A stretch of 64,000 bases of DNA, taken from assembly GCA_033063855.1 (NCBI GenBank), contig CP093829.1, positions 3,358,243 to 3,422,242 of the forward strand. Direction: 5' to 3'. The notes under the pieces were generated by a model. The model made no database searches. It was not told the DNA's origin and saw only the letters and a program-made list of their open reading frames with translations. Shown here one piece after another: positions 31,165 through 43,352 of the stretch. The stretch's first letter is position 1; each line of letters begins with the position of its first letter. A program made the translations under genes and the position numbers. This DNA is from Smittia aterrima (taxonomy: Eukaryota > Arthropoda > Insecta > Diptera > Chironomidae).

Positions 31165-34100
31165 CTGAAATTTTAAGAAAATCAAACTAGCATAAGAAAA
31201 AGAATAATTCAATTAATTAGCCTATAAGACTTGAAAGATTGTGAGTGGTGAAACTTCGACTTACATGGAAAACACTGAAGAAGTGATAAAAAGAGACTAA
31301 TTAAAGAAAAGTTTCCTTCGAAAGAGTTTTTTTTCAATAAACATTCGTGATATAAATAAATTTATTCTGAACGCAGTTATTGGCCCCAACAACCCTCGAA
31401 AAAAAACAATTCAATTTAGCATCGGGAGCAACGAGTCAAGTAAAGTTTGTTTTATCCGACATTTTTTCCGTGTTAAAAATCCTTTCTCGTCGTCGACGTC
31501 TGAGTCATGGGGAATGAAGTTTGCTTTGTCTGTTAGACATGAGGCATTGGAAATGCGGCAAAGCTTTTTTTCTCTTCTCTCGGCGACATTGAAGAATTAA
31601 AGGGAATGAAAGAATTGAAGTGCTTCGGTTGAAGACCATTCGACAGGATGGAGAGCGAATAGTTCTTGTAATTCGTGTAATAATCTTAAAGCTCGGGAGT
31701 ATATGAGTTTATTAAGCATAAGAAAGAAGAAATTATTCAGAAATATGCTTGTGTTTACGTCAGATGCGCCGATGTATGTGTCGATGCCATTTGGAGGAAA
31801 AAGAATTAAGAAAATGGTTTTATTAACTCTTCCTTTCCCTTCAAATTAATTGAAAGTGAAACAAGAAACGTGTTTTGAGAAATCATCTGGAAGAATATTT
31901 ATGCGGCTGGATGTATTTCAACGGCTAAGCGGAAATCGCGCTCACCTATTCATTCTTCTCTCGATTTTAAGTTCATCGCCTCTAAAATATCGGTTTAGTT
32001 GAGCGTTGATCCAGCAAAAATCCTTAATTGTGTTGGTAGACGCTTCTAGTGAATTCATTTAAACCACACCAGAACTTCCTATGTGTACACATGAAAGCAA
32101 GCATCGTCGTCGTTGTCGCTTGTCTCGACAGAACAACGCTCAGTTTCGCAAAAAAAAAAATTATTTCAATTTTATGAAACATTTTTTTTTCTTTCTTTCT
32201 TTGGCGATTATTGGATCAACGATTTTGGCAAGCTAGGAATTCCACAAGTTTCAATATATTCACGCAATACATTTCTTCATCTCCATACCGTTCAATTATT
32301 TTGTTTGCTTACCTCATCATTTGCTGCTTGCCGCCTTTGAGTTCATCATCCGAAAACAAATCGTGCTCTTCAGCGCATCGCAGACAAGCGTTCTACGTTT
32401 ATCCAATATGCTTTCTCATATACTCTCTGCCATATGTATCAGCGGATGAAAGGAAGAAGAAAACATGTATCGTCCAATACATGAATATTTTACATTTCTC
32501 GCTGTAGTTGTGCTTAGATTTACGTCTCGAAAAAAAAAAATAACAACCGGGACGGGACGCAGCAGTGACGATGGAATTGTTTATTGTAGACGGATTCATG
32601 AACAAAGCGAAATGATGGAGAGAGAGAAGAATTCAGAATTAGCTTTACAGACTTGATGGAAAATTTTTAAAAATTGTTATTCTTGGAGAACTAATTGGGA
32701 AGAGAAATAATTTCCAGGAATATTTCTTTTCTTCATTTTCTTGATTAAAAGAAAATGTTTCGAAGTCTTCATTTTCATTTCCTTTTCTGTGTATTATTCA
32801 ACGACAGAATTATAATTAAATGATCAATCAATAATTGTTGTTAGAGTCGTCTCGGTGAAAGAATTATTCATTTATTCATTGAACGAAATACAAAAAGAGC
32901 CCCGCGAAACCGTTGACGGGTTTCCTACTTCAATGGCGCGCTTTATGTCGCGATCATGGTTCTTCTACACTTGCTGTTGGTAGACGACGCGAGGGTAAAC
33001 GATGCGACGGTAAAACATTTCATGAAAGCCCATCAACCAACTGTAAATCTGAATATCCTTCAACTGTGTTGTGTTGTTGTACCATCGAAGCGTTTTCGGG
33101 CGATCTCTGTTTTTCACCCTCGCTTTATTTTTCGCCTAAATGTATTATGAGCTCGGGCACAAACACAAACGCAGCGCTTGCCAATATTTTATGAAAAAAA
33201 TGATTTCCTCCTGTTTTCCCTTCTATTTTCACGGTTCTTCTCTCGGGTTGAAATAATGTTTAGGGGTTGAATGAACGACAAAACTAAATGAAATATTCTA
33301 CCACTAGACGACGCCACGACCGAGTAATTAACAACCTTGAGCGAAGCGAACGGAAAGTTTCGCAATGAAAAAAAGGTTCGCTTAATAAGCCAAACTCAAT
33401 TTCATAGTCGCCGTTGTCCCAAAGATATTTCATGAATCAAAATCTTTTAAGGCTCTCGATATAAAACAAAAAGAGTTTCATCTGAACAAACAGCATCATC
33501 GAGTGTGTGTGTATGTGTGTGCGGGTGCCAAGCGACAGAATAAAAAATTTCCGGAGTTGAATCGAAAAAGGAAAAGAAAGACACGGATAAAAGCAACAGA
33601 GTTATCAGACACTGGCTGTATACCTAAATAAATTGCTTGGAGACTGTAGGAAGGGGGGGAACAGAGAAAAGCTGATGTTGGTATAGTCATGAACGAGGGT
33701 GAGAGAGCGAACGTTCTCGCGCGTCATGCGCGGTGATGGTTCATGCAACAATTTTCCAAACATTTCATAGTTCGAGCTCCTCACCCTCCATTACTTTTTC
33801 GAAATGTTCTCGTGGATCTGAGAGAGTTTCGAGAGAATATATTCAAGACCTGACTGAAGGTAGAGCAAGCGAAATTAATTTTCAGTCTATCAAAGAGCGA
33901 TTGTTAAGTTGTTTGTTTTTCAATCACGTCCACGACAAAAAAATCTTTGCACGACAAAGCTTCAAAATTTATTTCAATCAAATGGTTCCTAGTGATATTC
34001 AGAACAGTTTTAAATCAATCGAGTGAAAAATAAAATTGTTGCACAGTTTCAGGAGAGATTGCAAGTGACGCGAAAATTTCACTGTGAGCTTTTTTTTCAA

Positions 34101-35293
34101 GGTGATTTTAGCCTGAAATTGTCAAGGCTGCCCGAGCATCCAAAGCCAACGAGTTCAAGAGAAACTCGAACCTCTTTATACATTGTTGATTGCAAGAAGA
34201 AGATTTAAATACATTTGTTTTCGAGGCGAATGCAATTTCATGTCTGCATAATCTGCAGACAGCAAAAAATCGCCTGCCTTGAGGTATCTTCAATTCGATT
34301 CCTTTGTTATGCTGCAGTCTGAAAATTTCCATTCGACGAGATAAGAAGAAAATCCGAAATATTTTGTTTCTTGGTGGGAGAAAATGATTCATTTCCTTTT
34401 GGGTCTAACTAAAGTGCGTTCTTATGACGAAAAAAAAATTATTAAGCGACCGCTCGTTCTTTCATTTTCAAGTTTTCGCTTTCATATAGGAAATATGTGG
34501 TAGTGCTTCGGATTCTGTTGATTGTATGCAATGGAAAAAGAGCACCAACACAAGTTGAAAACGCATTCGCAGTCTGGCAACGTCGCTGCATTTCCTTTGC
34601 ATTATGTGAAAAAAAAAGCATGAAGAAGTAAAGTTTAGCGTCTAGCGCAACAAAGGAAGGTTAAAGCTAAGGATTTAAACTTAAACTTAAGTTCATTGAA
34701 CTTTATAAAAATGTAAATGAAATGTTTGAGTCAAGAGTCTTTAGTTTTTTTTATTGTAAAGTCATAGCAACAGAATATATTAAGATCCCTTTTTGGAAAA
34801 CAAGGACTTTCAACCATTTTCTTAGTTTTCCTTTGAACTTTTCCTCGAATCCCGCATAAATTGCGCATCAATTTAAAGAAACTTTTCTCTTCGCGAGAAC
34901 GTTTTTTTTTTCGTTCAATCGAGATAGCATAGATTTAAATCTCTCTAATCGAAGCAGGAAGCGAACATTTAAGAAAATTGCTTTTAATAAAGTCCTTAAA
35001 TGCATTTAAATGATAAAATTATCATAATTTTCTGTATCAATTTCCAATGTTGGCTCGCGAACATAAAAATCCTTCAGAAGAGACTGCAGAGAGTTTGAAC
35101 TTTTACGATATTTCTTTCTCAATCCGCATGACCCTGAAACGAATTATTGAACTCTGCAGTAAAACAATCGAGCACTTAGTTAACTGAAGATCGATTTTCT
35201 TTTCTTTTTAGTTTTGTGCATCTCGGCCAGTTGAACAGTGAACTTCAAGTTTGGCCATGCCCAATATTCTCTTCGATTGATGTTTACCGAGAA
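31165..35293. other. Long non-coding stretch upstream of brat
   Basis: About 4 kb without a convincing ORF. It includes a (GT)n tract near 33502 and GAGAG-rich sequence near 33700-33720. A good acceptor (cttttcttttt-ag) at about 35201-35210 lies just before the brat start exon, implying one or more brat 5' UTR exons in this region. I cannot place the donor or promoter. Confidence 0.45.
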
Positions 35294-37978
35294 ATGGCCT
35301 CATCATCACCTACACCTTCACTAGATTCGTTAACGGGAGCAAGATCCAATTCTAATTCAACAAGTTCATTCGGGGAACCGACAACAGACTATTTAAGTGA
35401 CTCACCTCTTACAACTGGGTCAGGTACAGGATCCTCACCTCCAGACTCTGGAATTTGTGGAGAATTTCTATTAAGTAAAGACAAAGGTCACATTCAACTC
35501 AAAAACGAAGCAGCGACATCGTTAGCCGCTGCTATTGTGCAATCGGCAGCGTCAGTTGAGTCCACTCAGGCTCCACGCTGCACAGGCTGTCGGAATAAGA
35601 AGTTTGATGCTGTTGCAAAGTGTATCGATTGCGTAAATTATCTCTGCTCGAACTGCGTTACTGCACATCAGCACATGCATTGCTTCAACGGACATAGCGT
35701 CTTCCGAATTAATCACTCGACCCCTTCAACTGAAAACGAGCTTTTTTCAAAGAAAATGAATCCAACTTATGAATCGCGTCTTATGACATCAGGAAAGGAT
35801 GACTCGAACCAAATTATGAAATCATTGATGAATTCAATGTCAATGAATGATAGTTCAGCTTCGTCACCGCCAATCTCAATGTCGCTATCAAGTGCTGAAT
35901 CTCTTCTTGCCAGCGTAGGACATAACAACAAATCTAACCGTTACTATTGTCAGAAGCACTCATCGGAATTGTTGAAGTTCTTCTGTCGCTCGTGCACTAT
36001 GGCGATCTGCAAGGACTGCATGATGATTGAACATCCAGCTGGACTGCATGATTGCGAACACAACCCCGACCAGACTCCAAAAATGATTGAATCCCTTCTC
36101 CAGTTGATCAACGAGCTTCGAACAAAGGCACAGGACATGAAGCATATGCTGAAGAACCCCGATAACAACAGCGCTCGCATTCAAATTCAATATCACAAGG
36201 CTCAAAATGAAATCAACGAAACGTTCATGTTCTATCGCTCGATGTTGGATGAACGAAAGCAAGAGCTTTTGAAGGAACTCGATAGCTTCTACAATGCCAA
36301 AACCTTGTCGCAATCAGTATTATTGTCAAAGTCACAAGACCAAATTGAGAAAGTTCTCACATCATGCGATTGCGTGGAGAAATTCTCAAGAAACATTGGA
36401 CCCAATGAATTGAGTATGCTCCGTCGGATAATGGAAACGAAGCTTCAAACATTCGCATCGAACCTCAACGATCTTCAATCGATTTACGAGCTCGATTTCG
36501 TCTCAAACTATCAAGCCATTCAAGTTGGAGTGCGAAACACTTTTGGTTATATCCGATCAAATAATGAGTCAGCGACATGCAAACAACCTCCAATTGCACG
36601 ACCCACAAGCACAACATTGACTAATGGAAGCAGCCCACCAAGTTCAAATGGCAGCTTAAATGGAATCATTACGCAAAACCTCTTGAACGGATGTCATAAC
36701 ATGCTCGGATCTATCGAGAGACCGTTCTCCAACGGAGGAAGCTCAAGCAATTCAGGGATGACGACATCGTCTTCTCCGAATCAAATGCACTCGACATTCG
36801 ACACAGGGTCTATCTTGAGCAAACGATTCACAAGCGTCAATAGCTTGGGACCGTTTATTGGAAATGATTTGATCATTAACCAGCAATTGTCATCGGTCAA
36901 CAATGTGAATCCTTATGAGAAGTGGAGCAATGGCGTGTCCGACAATATCTACGCAAGCATGAATGAACAGTATTCGTCGATGGCACCCTTAAACGGCAAT
37001 GGACAGAACGGAAATAATATGATGAATGGAAACAGCAACATCATGTCGCTCAACAATCTTTCTTCCGCCAATTCAGATTCGGTTCTCGACATCACATCGA
37101 AACTCATGTCAGCTTCGATATTCCCACCCAAATCGCAAATTAAGCGACAGAAAATGATTTATCACTGCAAGTTTGGCGAGTTTGGTGTGATGGAAGGCCA
37201 ATTCACGGAGCCCAGTGGCGTTGCTGTCAATGCGCAAAATGATATAATCGTTGCCGACACAAATAATCATCGAATTCAGATATTCGACAAGGAGGGTCGC
37301 TTCAAGTTCCAATTTGGCGAATGCGGAAAGCGCGATGGTCAATTATTGTATCCGAATCGTGTCGCTGTTGTACGTACTTCAGGTGACATCATCGTCACCG
37401 AACGATCTCCAACACACCAGATTCAAATTTACAATCAATACGGTCAATTTGTTCGTAAGTTTGGCGCGAATATCCTTCAACATCCTCGCGGTGTAACCGT
37501 TGACAACAAGGGCAGAATCATTGTCGTCGAATGCAAAGTGATGAGAGTTATAATCTTCGATCAAAATGGAAATGTTTTGCAAAAGTTCGGATGCAGCAAA
37601 CATCTCGAATTCCCGAACGGAGTTGTGGTCAACGACAAGCAAGAGATTTTCATCAGTGATAACAGAGCTCATTGCGTCAAAGTTTTCAACTATGAAGGAA
37701 ACTTCCTACGTCAAATTGGTGGTGAAGGTATCACAAACTATCCAATCGGTGTCGGAATCAACTCCAACGGAGAGATTTTAATCGCCGATAATCACAATAA
37801 CTTCAACTTAACAATATTCACACAAGACGGACAATTGGTTTCGGCTTTGGAAAGCAAAGTTAAACATGCTCAGTGCTTCGATGTCGCTTTGATGGATGAT
37901 GGAAGCGTTGTACTGGCAAGCAAGGATTATCGATTGTACATTTATCGTTACGTGCAGGTGCCACCAATTGGATTGTAA
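35294..37978 (+). CDS. brat: Brain tumor (TRIM-NHL translational repressor)
   Basis: Single coding exon of 894 aa; the start is the ATG of MASSSPTPSLDS, which matches the Drosophila Brat N-terminus. Order: Ser-rich N-terminus with YLSDSPLT; B-box 1 from about residue 96 (CTGCRNKK...CVTAHQHMHCFNGH); B-box 2 at about 216-258 (CQKHSSELLKFFCRSC, CKDCMMIEH); coiled coil at about 270-400; low-complexity Ser/Asn linker; NHL beta-propeller from about 620 to the end. The propeller is nearly identical to fly Brat (GEFGVMEGQFTEPSGV, NNHRIQIFDKEGRF, ERSPTHQIQIYNQYGQF). There is no RING. Brat binds mRNA through the NHL surface, works with Pumilio and Nanos, and limits neuroblast self-renewal and growth. 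The upstream open frame lacks ATG and follows a splice acceptor. Confidence 0.97.
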   Translation: MASSSPTPSLDSLTGARSNSNSTSSFGEPTTDYLSDSPLTTGSGTGSSPPDSGICGEFLLSKDKGHIQLKNEAATSLAAAIVQSAASVESTQAPRCTGCRNKKFDAVAKCIDCVNYLCSNCVTAHQHMHCFNGHSVFRINHSTPSTENELFSKKMNPTYESRLMTSGKDDSNQIMKSLMNSMSMNDSSASSPPISMSLSSAESLLASVGHNNKSNRYYCQKHSSELLKFFCRSCTMAICKDCMMIEHPAGLHDCEHNPDQTPKMIESLLQLINELRTKAQDMKHMLKNPDNNSARIQIQYHKAQNEINETFMFYRSMLDERKQELLKELDSFYNAKTLSQSVLLSKSQDQIEKVLTSCDCVEKFSRNIGPNELSMLRRIMETKLQTFASNLNDLQSIYELDFVSNYQAIQVGVRNTFGYIRSNNESATCKQPPIARPTSTTLTNGSSPPSSNGSLNGIITQNLLNGCHNMLGSIERPFSNGGSSSNSGMTTSSSPNQMHSTFDTGSILSKRFTSVNSLGPFIGNDLIINQQLSSVNNVNPYEKWSNGVSDNIYASMNEQYSSMAPLNGNGQNGNNMMNGNSNIMSLNNLSSANSDSVLDITSKLMSASIFPPKSQIKRQKMIYHCKFGEFGVMEGQFTEPSGVAVNAQNDIIVADTNNHRIQIFDKEGRFKFQFGECGKRDGQLLYPNRVAVVRTSGDIIVTERSPTHQIQIYNQYGQFVRKFGANILQHPRGVTVDNKGRIIVVECKVMRVIIFDQNGNVLQKFGCSKHLEFPNGVVVNDKQEIFISDNRAHCVKVFNYEGNFLRQIGGEGITNYPIGVGINSNGEILIADNHNNFNLTIFTQDGQLVSALESKVKHAQCFDVALMDDGSVVLASKDYRLYIYRYVQVPPIGL

Positions 37979-40510
37979 AGAAATGAAAAAAATCAAAGGT
38001 AACGACATCAATTCTTGATATCAAATCATTCTTTTACTTATCTCTCAAATTTCTTTGTCTCATTCAAGTTCTACGCAAGGGACGAAGCTCAATCAAAGGA
38101 AACTTTCAAACTGGTAAATCAATGCTAAAACTTTAAAATCAAACTTAAATTCCTATTAAGATCTGCCAGCGCAAAGCATAAAACATATAAAGAAAAAATG
38201 AATGAATTAACTCTCTTCCGAGCACACGTGAGCCAACGATGAAAATATTTTTTTATCTGATTGATAAATTGTTTTGTTTAGGAAACGTTAAAAAACAATA
38301 ATCACTTGACTTTATGATGTAATTAAGCGTGTAAAATGTTTACTTATAGATTCAATTAATACTGTGAAAGTAACGTTTGTGTAATGCAAAGAAAATAGAA
38401 TTAATCTCATGATAAGTTCTGACTCGCGCCAGTTGGGCCTTTAAATCTGATCTCATGAGAAAACAAAATACGATCTAAGTTTAGAGCAAACAGCCACAGA
38501 ATGAAAAATACGAATGGATCAACGACAATTTGTTAAAAGCCACACGAAAAAGTTGAAGTTAATTTGACTCTCGCATGCTCTCTCTAAGTGACTTTCATCA
38601 AACTGTCGTTCATCTCAACCTGCCTAACGGAAGGTCTTTCTGGCGCTATACTCGAAGAGGAGTATTCACACAATTATGGTTCAGCAAGTACTTTTCAACT
38701 ATTAGCGCATCTTAACGCTTCAAGATGATAAGTTCACGCCCACTCATATTTACTTTCATGTCAAGTAGCCGCTGATGTTTTTTTTAAAAGAAACGACTGA
38801 TAGAAAAGTTTGAGCATCTCATGCATTTAACACGAATCTTGAACTTTATGCATTTAATTACTTTAAAATTTAAAGTTTAAATATTTACAAATATTTTTTC
38901 TATGTGAATCATATTATTAGAGAAAGAAAGAAGAATTTCATTGCGCATAGGTCTCTATGATCAAAATGAAATTAACTTTTATAAGAAGTAGACAATGTTA
39001 ACAGAATTTTTTCATAAAAATTTTAAAACTTTCGTAGAGCTCTTTCTCAATTACTTCATAAGTTTGATCGTGAGATCTCCTTTGAAGTGAATGAAAGACA
39101 GCTCTACAACTCTGTGCTGACTGACCATTTGTTTATAACGATATCAAAGGATTAGATGATAAGAATTTTTGTTACTACTCTGAATTTCTTCATTCAAAGG
39201 TGTTGTACTTTAAATCAAAGGTTTGACCAATTAGACGAAATTGAAATCGGTCGTAAACTTCATACGAAAATAAAGAAAAAAAAACATGTGAAAAGTTTGT
39301 TGTAGAAGCACCAATTAAGATAAAAATTAATTGGACCAGTAACCAAGTTAATTTCAAGTTTTATAATTGGCGTAGTTGAAATTGAGAACAAAAGATTGGG
39401 TTGTCAAAAGTTTTTAAATTTTTTACAAATTAAATGTACTTTTACACCAAAATTTCGTGAAGAGTTGGTAAATGAGATTTCATGTACATTGTTGCGCAAG
39501 AAAAGTTAAAACTAACGAGTGAATTAGATGATAAGATGTTTGCATTGATAATGTAGCTTTGGAGGTAATCAGTGTTTGATTTGCAACACAAATTATGTAG
39601 AGTATTACGCTTGAGCTACACACACACACATTTTTAAATTCGATAATTGAACAATTCATCATCATTAGAAATGCAACTGGTCCCATCCATTTAAAGAAGA
39701 ACACACAATGTTTGAGTTGATTTGTCATAGGAAATATCGCGAATTTGTTTCGGAAAACCAGCTTTGAAGAATTTTAACATTGTGATAAGGAAGATTAATC
39801 AAATTTCAACCTTCAGTCCGAATCCAGAGAGAATTTTTGAATGTAATGAAACGTTTTAGCAATTATTACTTAACGAATCACATTATCCTCGATTGATGTG
39901 CTAATCTTAGTTGCAAATGCTTTTTTGTAACCATGAATTTTAATGCGAAATGTGTAAAGCGTTTGAAACAGAAGTTTTTGATCTTCATTTTGAAGTAAGT
40001 TGCTTGCTCTATTGGATAAAAACTATTAACATAAAGAAAAAAACGCATAAAAGTAGAATTGCGAAACATCAAAAAAGAAAGAAGAAAGCTTAAGTCCTAA
40101 TAACTGTTTTTTCTATATTTTTAATGAGCGAAACATTAAGGGAACAAATACTTACAATAATGTGTCATTTTGCTTCATGTATAAGTTTTATTGCATGATT
40201 GATTAATGGGAAACAATGGGAAGTATTCCGGTGCCGAATAACCCGACGAAAACAAAAATGAAAAAAAAAATGTTAAAACAGTGGAAAAAAAAGTCAAAAG
40301 TTGAGAGACTGCAAGATGAAAGCATTCAAAAAGTGTATTGATAGGGGATTCTCATATTTTTAATTCTCAGTATTGTTTTGTGTTTTTAAATTAAGTTTGT
40401 TGTGTTGTTTGTTTGTTTGTTTATAATTATGATTTTTTTATCCTTGATGAACATTCGCCAGGTTCGATCGGAAACTTTGAAATTGTTTGAATAAAAATGC
40501 ATTTTTGAAG
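37979..40510 (+). other. brat 3' UTR (probable)
   Basis: About 2.5 kb with no coding sequence in either direction that I would defend. The strongest polyadenylation-type signal is gaataaaaatgc at about 40490. A long 3' UTR fits brat, but the end is inferred. Confidence 0.45.
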
Positions 40511-41233
40511 TGAACTTTTGTAAATTTTTTATTTTCGTAATTTAACTTATTTATGAGCACTTTCCTTTTTTTTTACTAACAAAGCATAATCGTAAGTAAA
40601 TCATTTTTTTGTTTGGTCTAACACTTTTTTTTCTTGAATTTTAAATATCATTGCATCATCTAGTCATCACAATCTTAAAGAAAATAATTAAAATTGTTGA
40701 AAAGGAATGCCTCGACTGTGCTCATTGAAGAAATTAACAGCGATGAATTGTTGATCGTTTCGCGAGTCAGATGCGTTTGATTCACATGCACACAAGAAAA
40801 AAAGATTTTTGCATTTGATGGCTCAACATTTCAATAATAATTCTCTTTCTATATCTCTCTTTCAATCTAATTCTGAGCCATCAACGATGCATCTGTAGAG
40901 TCACCTTTTGACAATTGTAATAGCACACACGAAATACATATCGACTAAACAATTATGAATGGGTTTTGTTTTCGAATCCCGTGCGTGGGATTTTCCAATG
41001 AGTGACGACTACTTGTAAGGATCTTTATGACTATCCAGGAGAGAAAAACCAATTACGTTTGGGAAATTTTTAAGAATTGAATATTTTTGCACTCGAAAAC
41101 TAAACATTAGTCTTGACGGATGAAGAAGGAAGAAAAAAAATGATGTGAACAATCATGAAGTTCATTTATACAACATACAACATAAACATATATATTTGAT
41201 ACTAAGAGAACAGACATTTTTAGTACTTTTAAG
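40511..41233. other. Intergenic AT-rich DNA
   Basis: No coding sequence or repeat recognised. Poly-A and poly-T runs are common. Confidence 0.3.
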
Positions 41234-41834
41234 TCATCTACATGAAGCACCAAACACATTGGGACTCTTCGATGTTCTGATTATCCGAATCTTATTATTG
41301 TAAGAGCCAAAGAAGAATTCTTCGGTTTTCTTCGATGGCAGCTGAAGAAAAAATCTGAAAATGAAGTGGGATTGGGCAGTTTTTGGGGTTTATTACTAAT
41401 TCATAATATTTCATCCAATAAGGTAACATACTGGAATTTATGTCTGAAAGTAAAACATATTCATAAAGTTGTTAAATCGTAACAATAAGACAATTCTCCA
41501 TCGGATCTCCGCCCAAGGAGTCCCCGTACATTATATTTTTCGACGCTTCTATTTTTCAATGCAAGATGTTTTTAATGAAGTCAGATTTGTTGAGTAAAAA
41601 ATGAAGAAGAAAAGGAAGAAAGTCTTGTGGCGGAAACGGATAATGAGGCCGTTTCCTATTTTCTTACATCATCACTTGCAATGATTTCCACTCCATAAAA
41701 TTTTCCAGGCCGATTTTTCGAAGAAATAATGACTGTAAAAAGACTGTAAAAAAACTGTTTCATAGGTCACTGTTACTGCAGCCGTTCGTTTGACGACAGA
41801 CGAACTTACGGCTAATCTTTCGCAAAACACACAT
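41234..41834 (-). CDS. Possible three-exon gene for a 65-aa protein
   Basis: Exons 41834-41810, 41732-41668 and 41341-41234 join in phase with GT..AG introns. Donors GTAAGT and GTAAGA are good, and acceptors TTTTTACAG and TTTTTTCTTCAG are strong. The product begins MCVLRKIS, continues SSKNRPGKFYGVEI, then KTEEFFFGSYNNKIRI, and ends NVFGASCR. No known domain. The second intron contains a short frame ending in CLIVTI. A longer upstream part cannot be excluded. The support is only the coherence of frame, phase and splice sites. Confidence 0.35.
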
Positions 41835-43352
41835 TTTAAAAAAAGAAAAAACATTTTTGACTTCATTTTTTTTATTTCAACGAAAGCTCTCGTTGAAGTT
41901 CTTCGTATTTATCTATGGTCCAATAAAAACGAAACATTAAAACTGAATAAAAAAAAACATTAAAAACTAAATTTTGTAACGCGAACAGTATTTTAAACTG
42001 ATTTCATTCAATAAGGTTATGATCAGATTTGAACAGAAAATGAAAAATTAAAACTAAACGCTGTTATTCTTGAGGACTAAACTCAAATTGAAACTTAAAA
42101 AAAAAATCTTGAATTCGATACTAGAAAGTCAACCAAATAGTAAATCAATTAATCATTATAAAAATGGGATCAATTAATAAACACGGATGATTACAATTGA
42201 GGAAAATTACTATTGAATAAGATGATGATGATGATGATGCTGAATCCAAGTTTTAACGTCTACGAATAAAAAAAAGCTTAAGAATTTTCCAAATCGCATA
42301 TTTTTGCTTAGATTTTAAGATGTTGAATTAAAGTTTTCCTCGTTTGTTTCCATGTGAGATGATAAGAAATTTAAGAAAAATATCAAAAAAAAGTGTTAAG
42401 CTTACCCAAAAAAAATGAAAATCCAGTGAATTGATGATTATTGTGAGTCTCGTGAAGTTTGTATTTTTAAGATTTTTCTTGCTATTCGTTTCGAGTGTTG
42501 AATAATAATCAGTTTTCTTGTTTCGTATCTCTAAGCAAGTCTCTTCCCCGACTCGTAGCCTCAAATTTATTTGCGTATCAATAAAAGTCAATCTCATAAT
42601 TCTGTAGAAATCATCCAGCAACTCTCTCAAGTTTTAAAAGTACGAAGAGTTAGTTGAACGTAAAGCTCTCGTCATATAATTGAGTTGAAGTTGCGATATC
42701 CTTTTCATCTCATAAGTGAAGACTTCTCACTTACAATTCGGGCAAGCATCCGCTGTTATATTTGTAGGAATACCGTTGTGAGTGTATATTCATGTTAGAG
42801 GGGAAGGGAATTGCCATTGACGCATTCACGGATGACACTAGTCGAAAACTCAATTGAGCTATAACTCATTGCAATGGCAAGATTTCCGATGATCTTTTAC
42901 ATTAAACTCTTTAAAATGAGAAAACTGAAGATATAGAAGATTTTTTGCTTCAAAGAAAAAAAAAAGTTTTAGTCCGGCTGCTTTTTAAATATTTAAGGTT
43001 TGAAATAATGAATGAGTTGAGTCGGCAATTTGTCGACTTCTTTTTTGACTTCTTGGTCCGGTCAAAATCATATTTTGTGCACATCTCTAAAATCCCGATT
43101 GCGAGACAAGTTTAACGAATTTTTATAAATATGTGTTACAAGCATTTTTTTAACAAAATTTATTCGCCGCCAACTTTTTATAAAACTGCTAGTCTAAGTT
43201 TCATACAAATTTACACATTTTGATCATTGTTTTACTGATGATTTAAGAGCTAAAACTGTATCGTTAAAAGGCCATAAATAAAGAATATCAATTTTTATAT
43301 GTTCAAATTTGGTGAAAAAAAATAAAACTTAGAAGTTTCTAATTGTCTCTTT
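41835..43352. other. Intergenic AT-rich DNA
   Basis: About 1.5 kb. A short (GAT)n run lies at about 42220-42240. The minus-strand open frame 42328-42630 has no family resemblance and unusual composition. No gene is supported. Confidence 0.3.

Noticed and set aside
32113..33194. Cluster of 60-98 aa ORFs upstream of brat
   Set aside because: Mutually overlapping, low-complexity and without family features; fits untranslated or intergenic DNA.
33496..33520. (GT)n tract as a functional element
   Set aside because: Short simple repeat; no supporting context.
35216..35293. N-terminal extension of brat
   Set aside because: Begins with GTG just after a splice acceptor; the conserved Brat N-terminus starts at 35294.
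37379..37672. Antisense ORF opposite the brat NHL region
   Set aside because: Mirror of a highly conserved coding exon; no independent motif or splice context.
40940..41000. ttcgaatcccgtgcgtggga as a tRNA T-arm
   Set aside because: No matching acceptor stem or A box at the right distance.
42215..42242. (GAT)n run as a CRISPR-like or satellite array
   Set aside because: Plain trinucleotide microsatellite; no spacers.
42328..42630. 100-aa minus-strand ORF
   Set aside because: Composition typical of AT-rich non-coding DNA; no splice partners.
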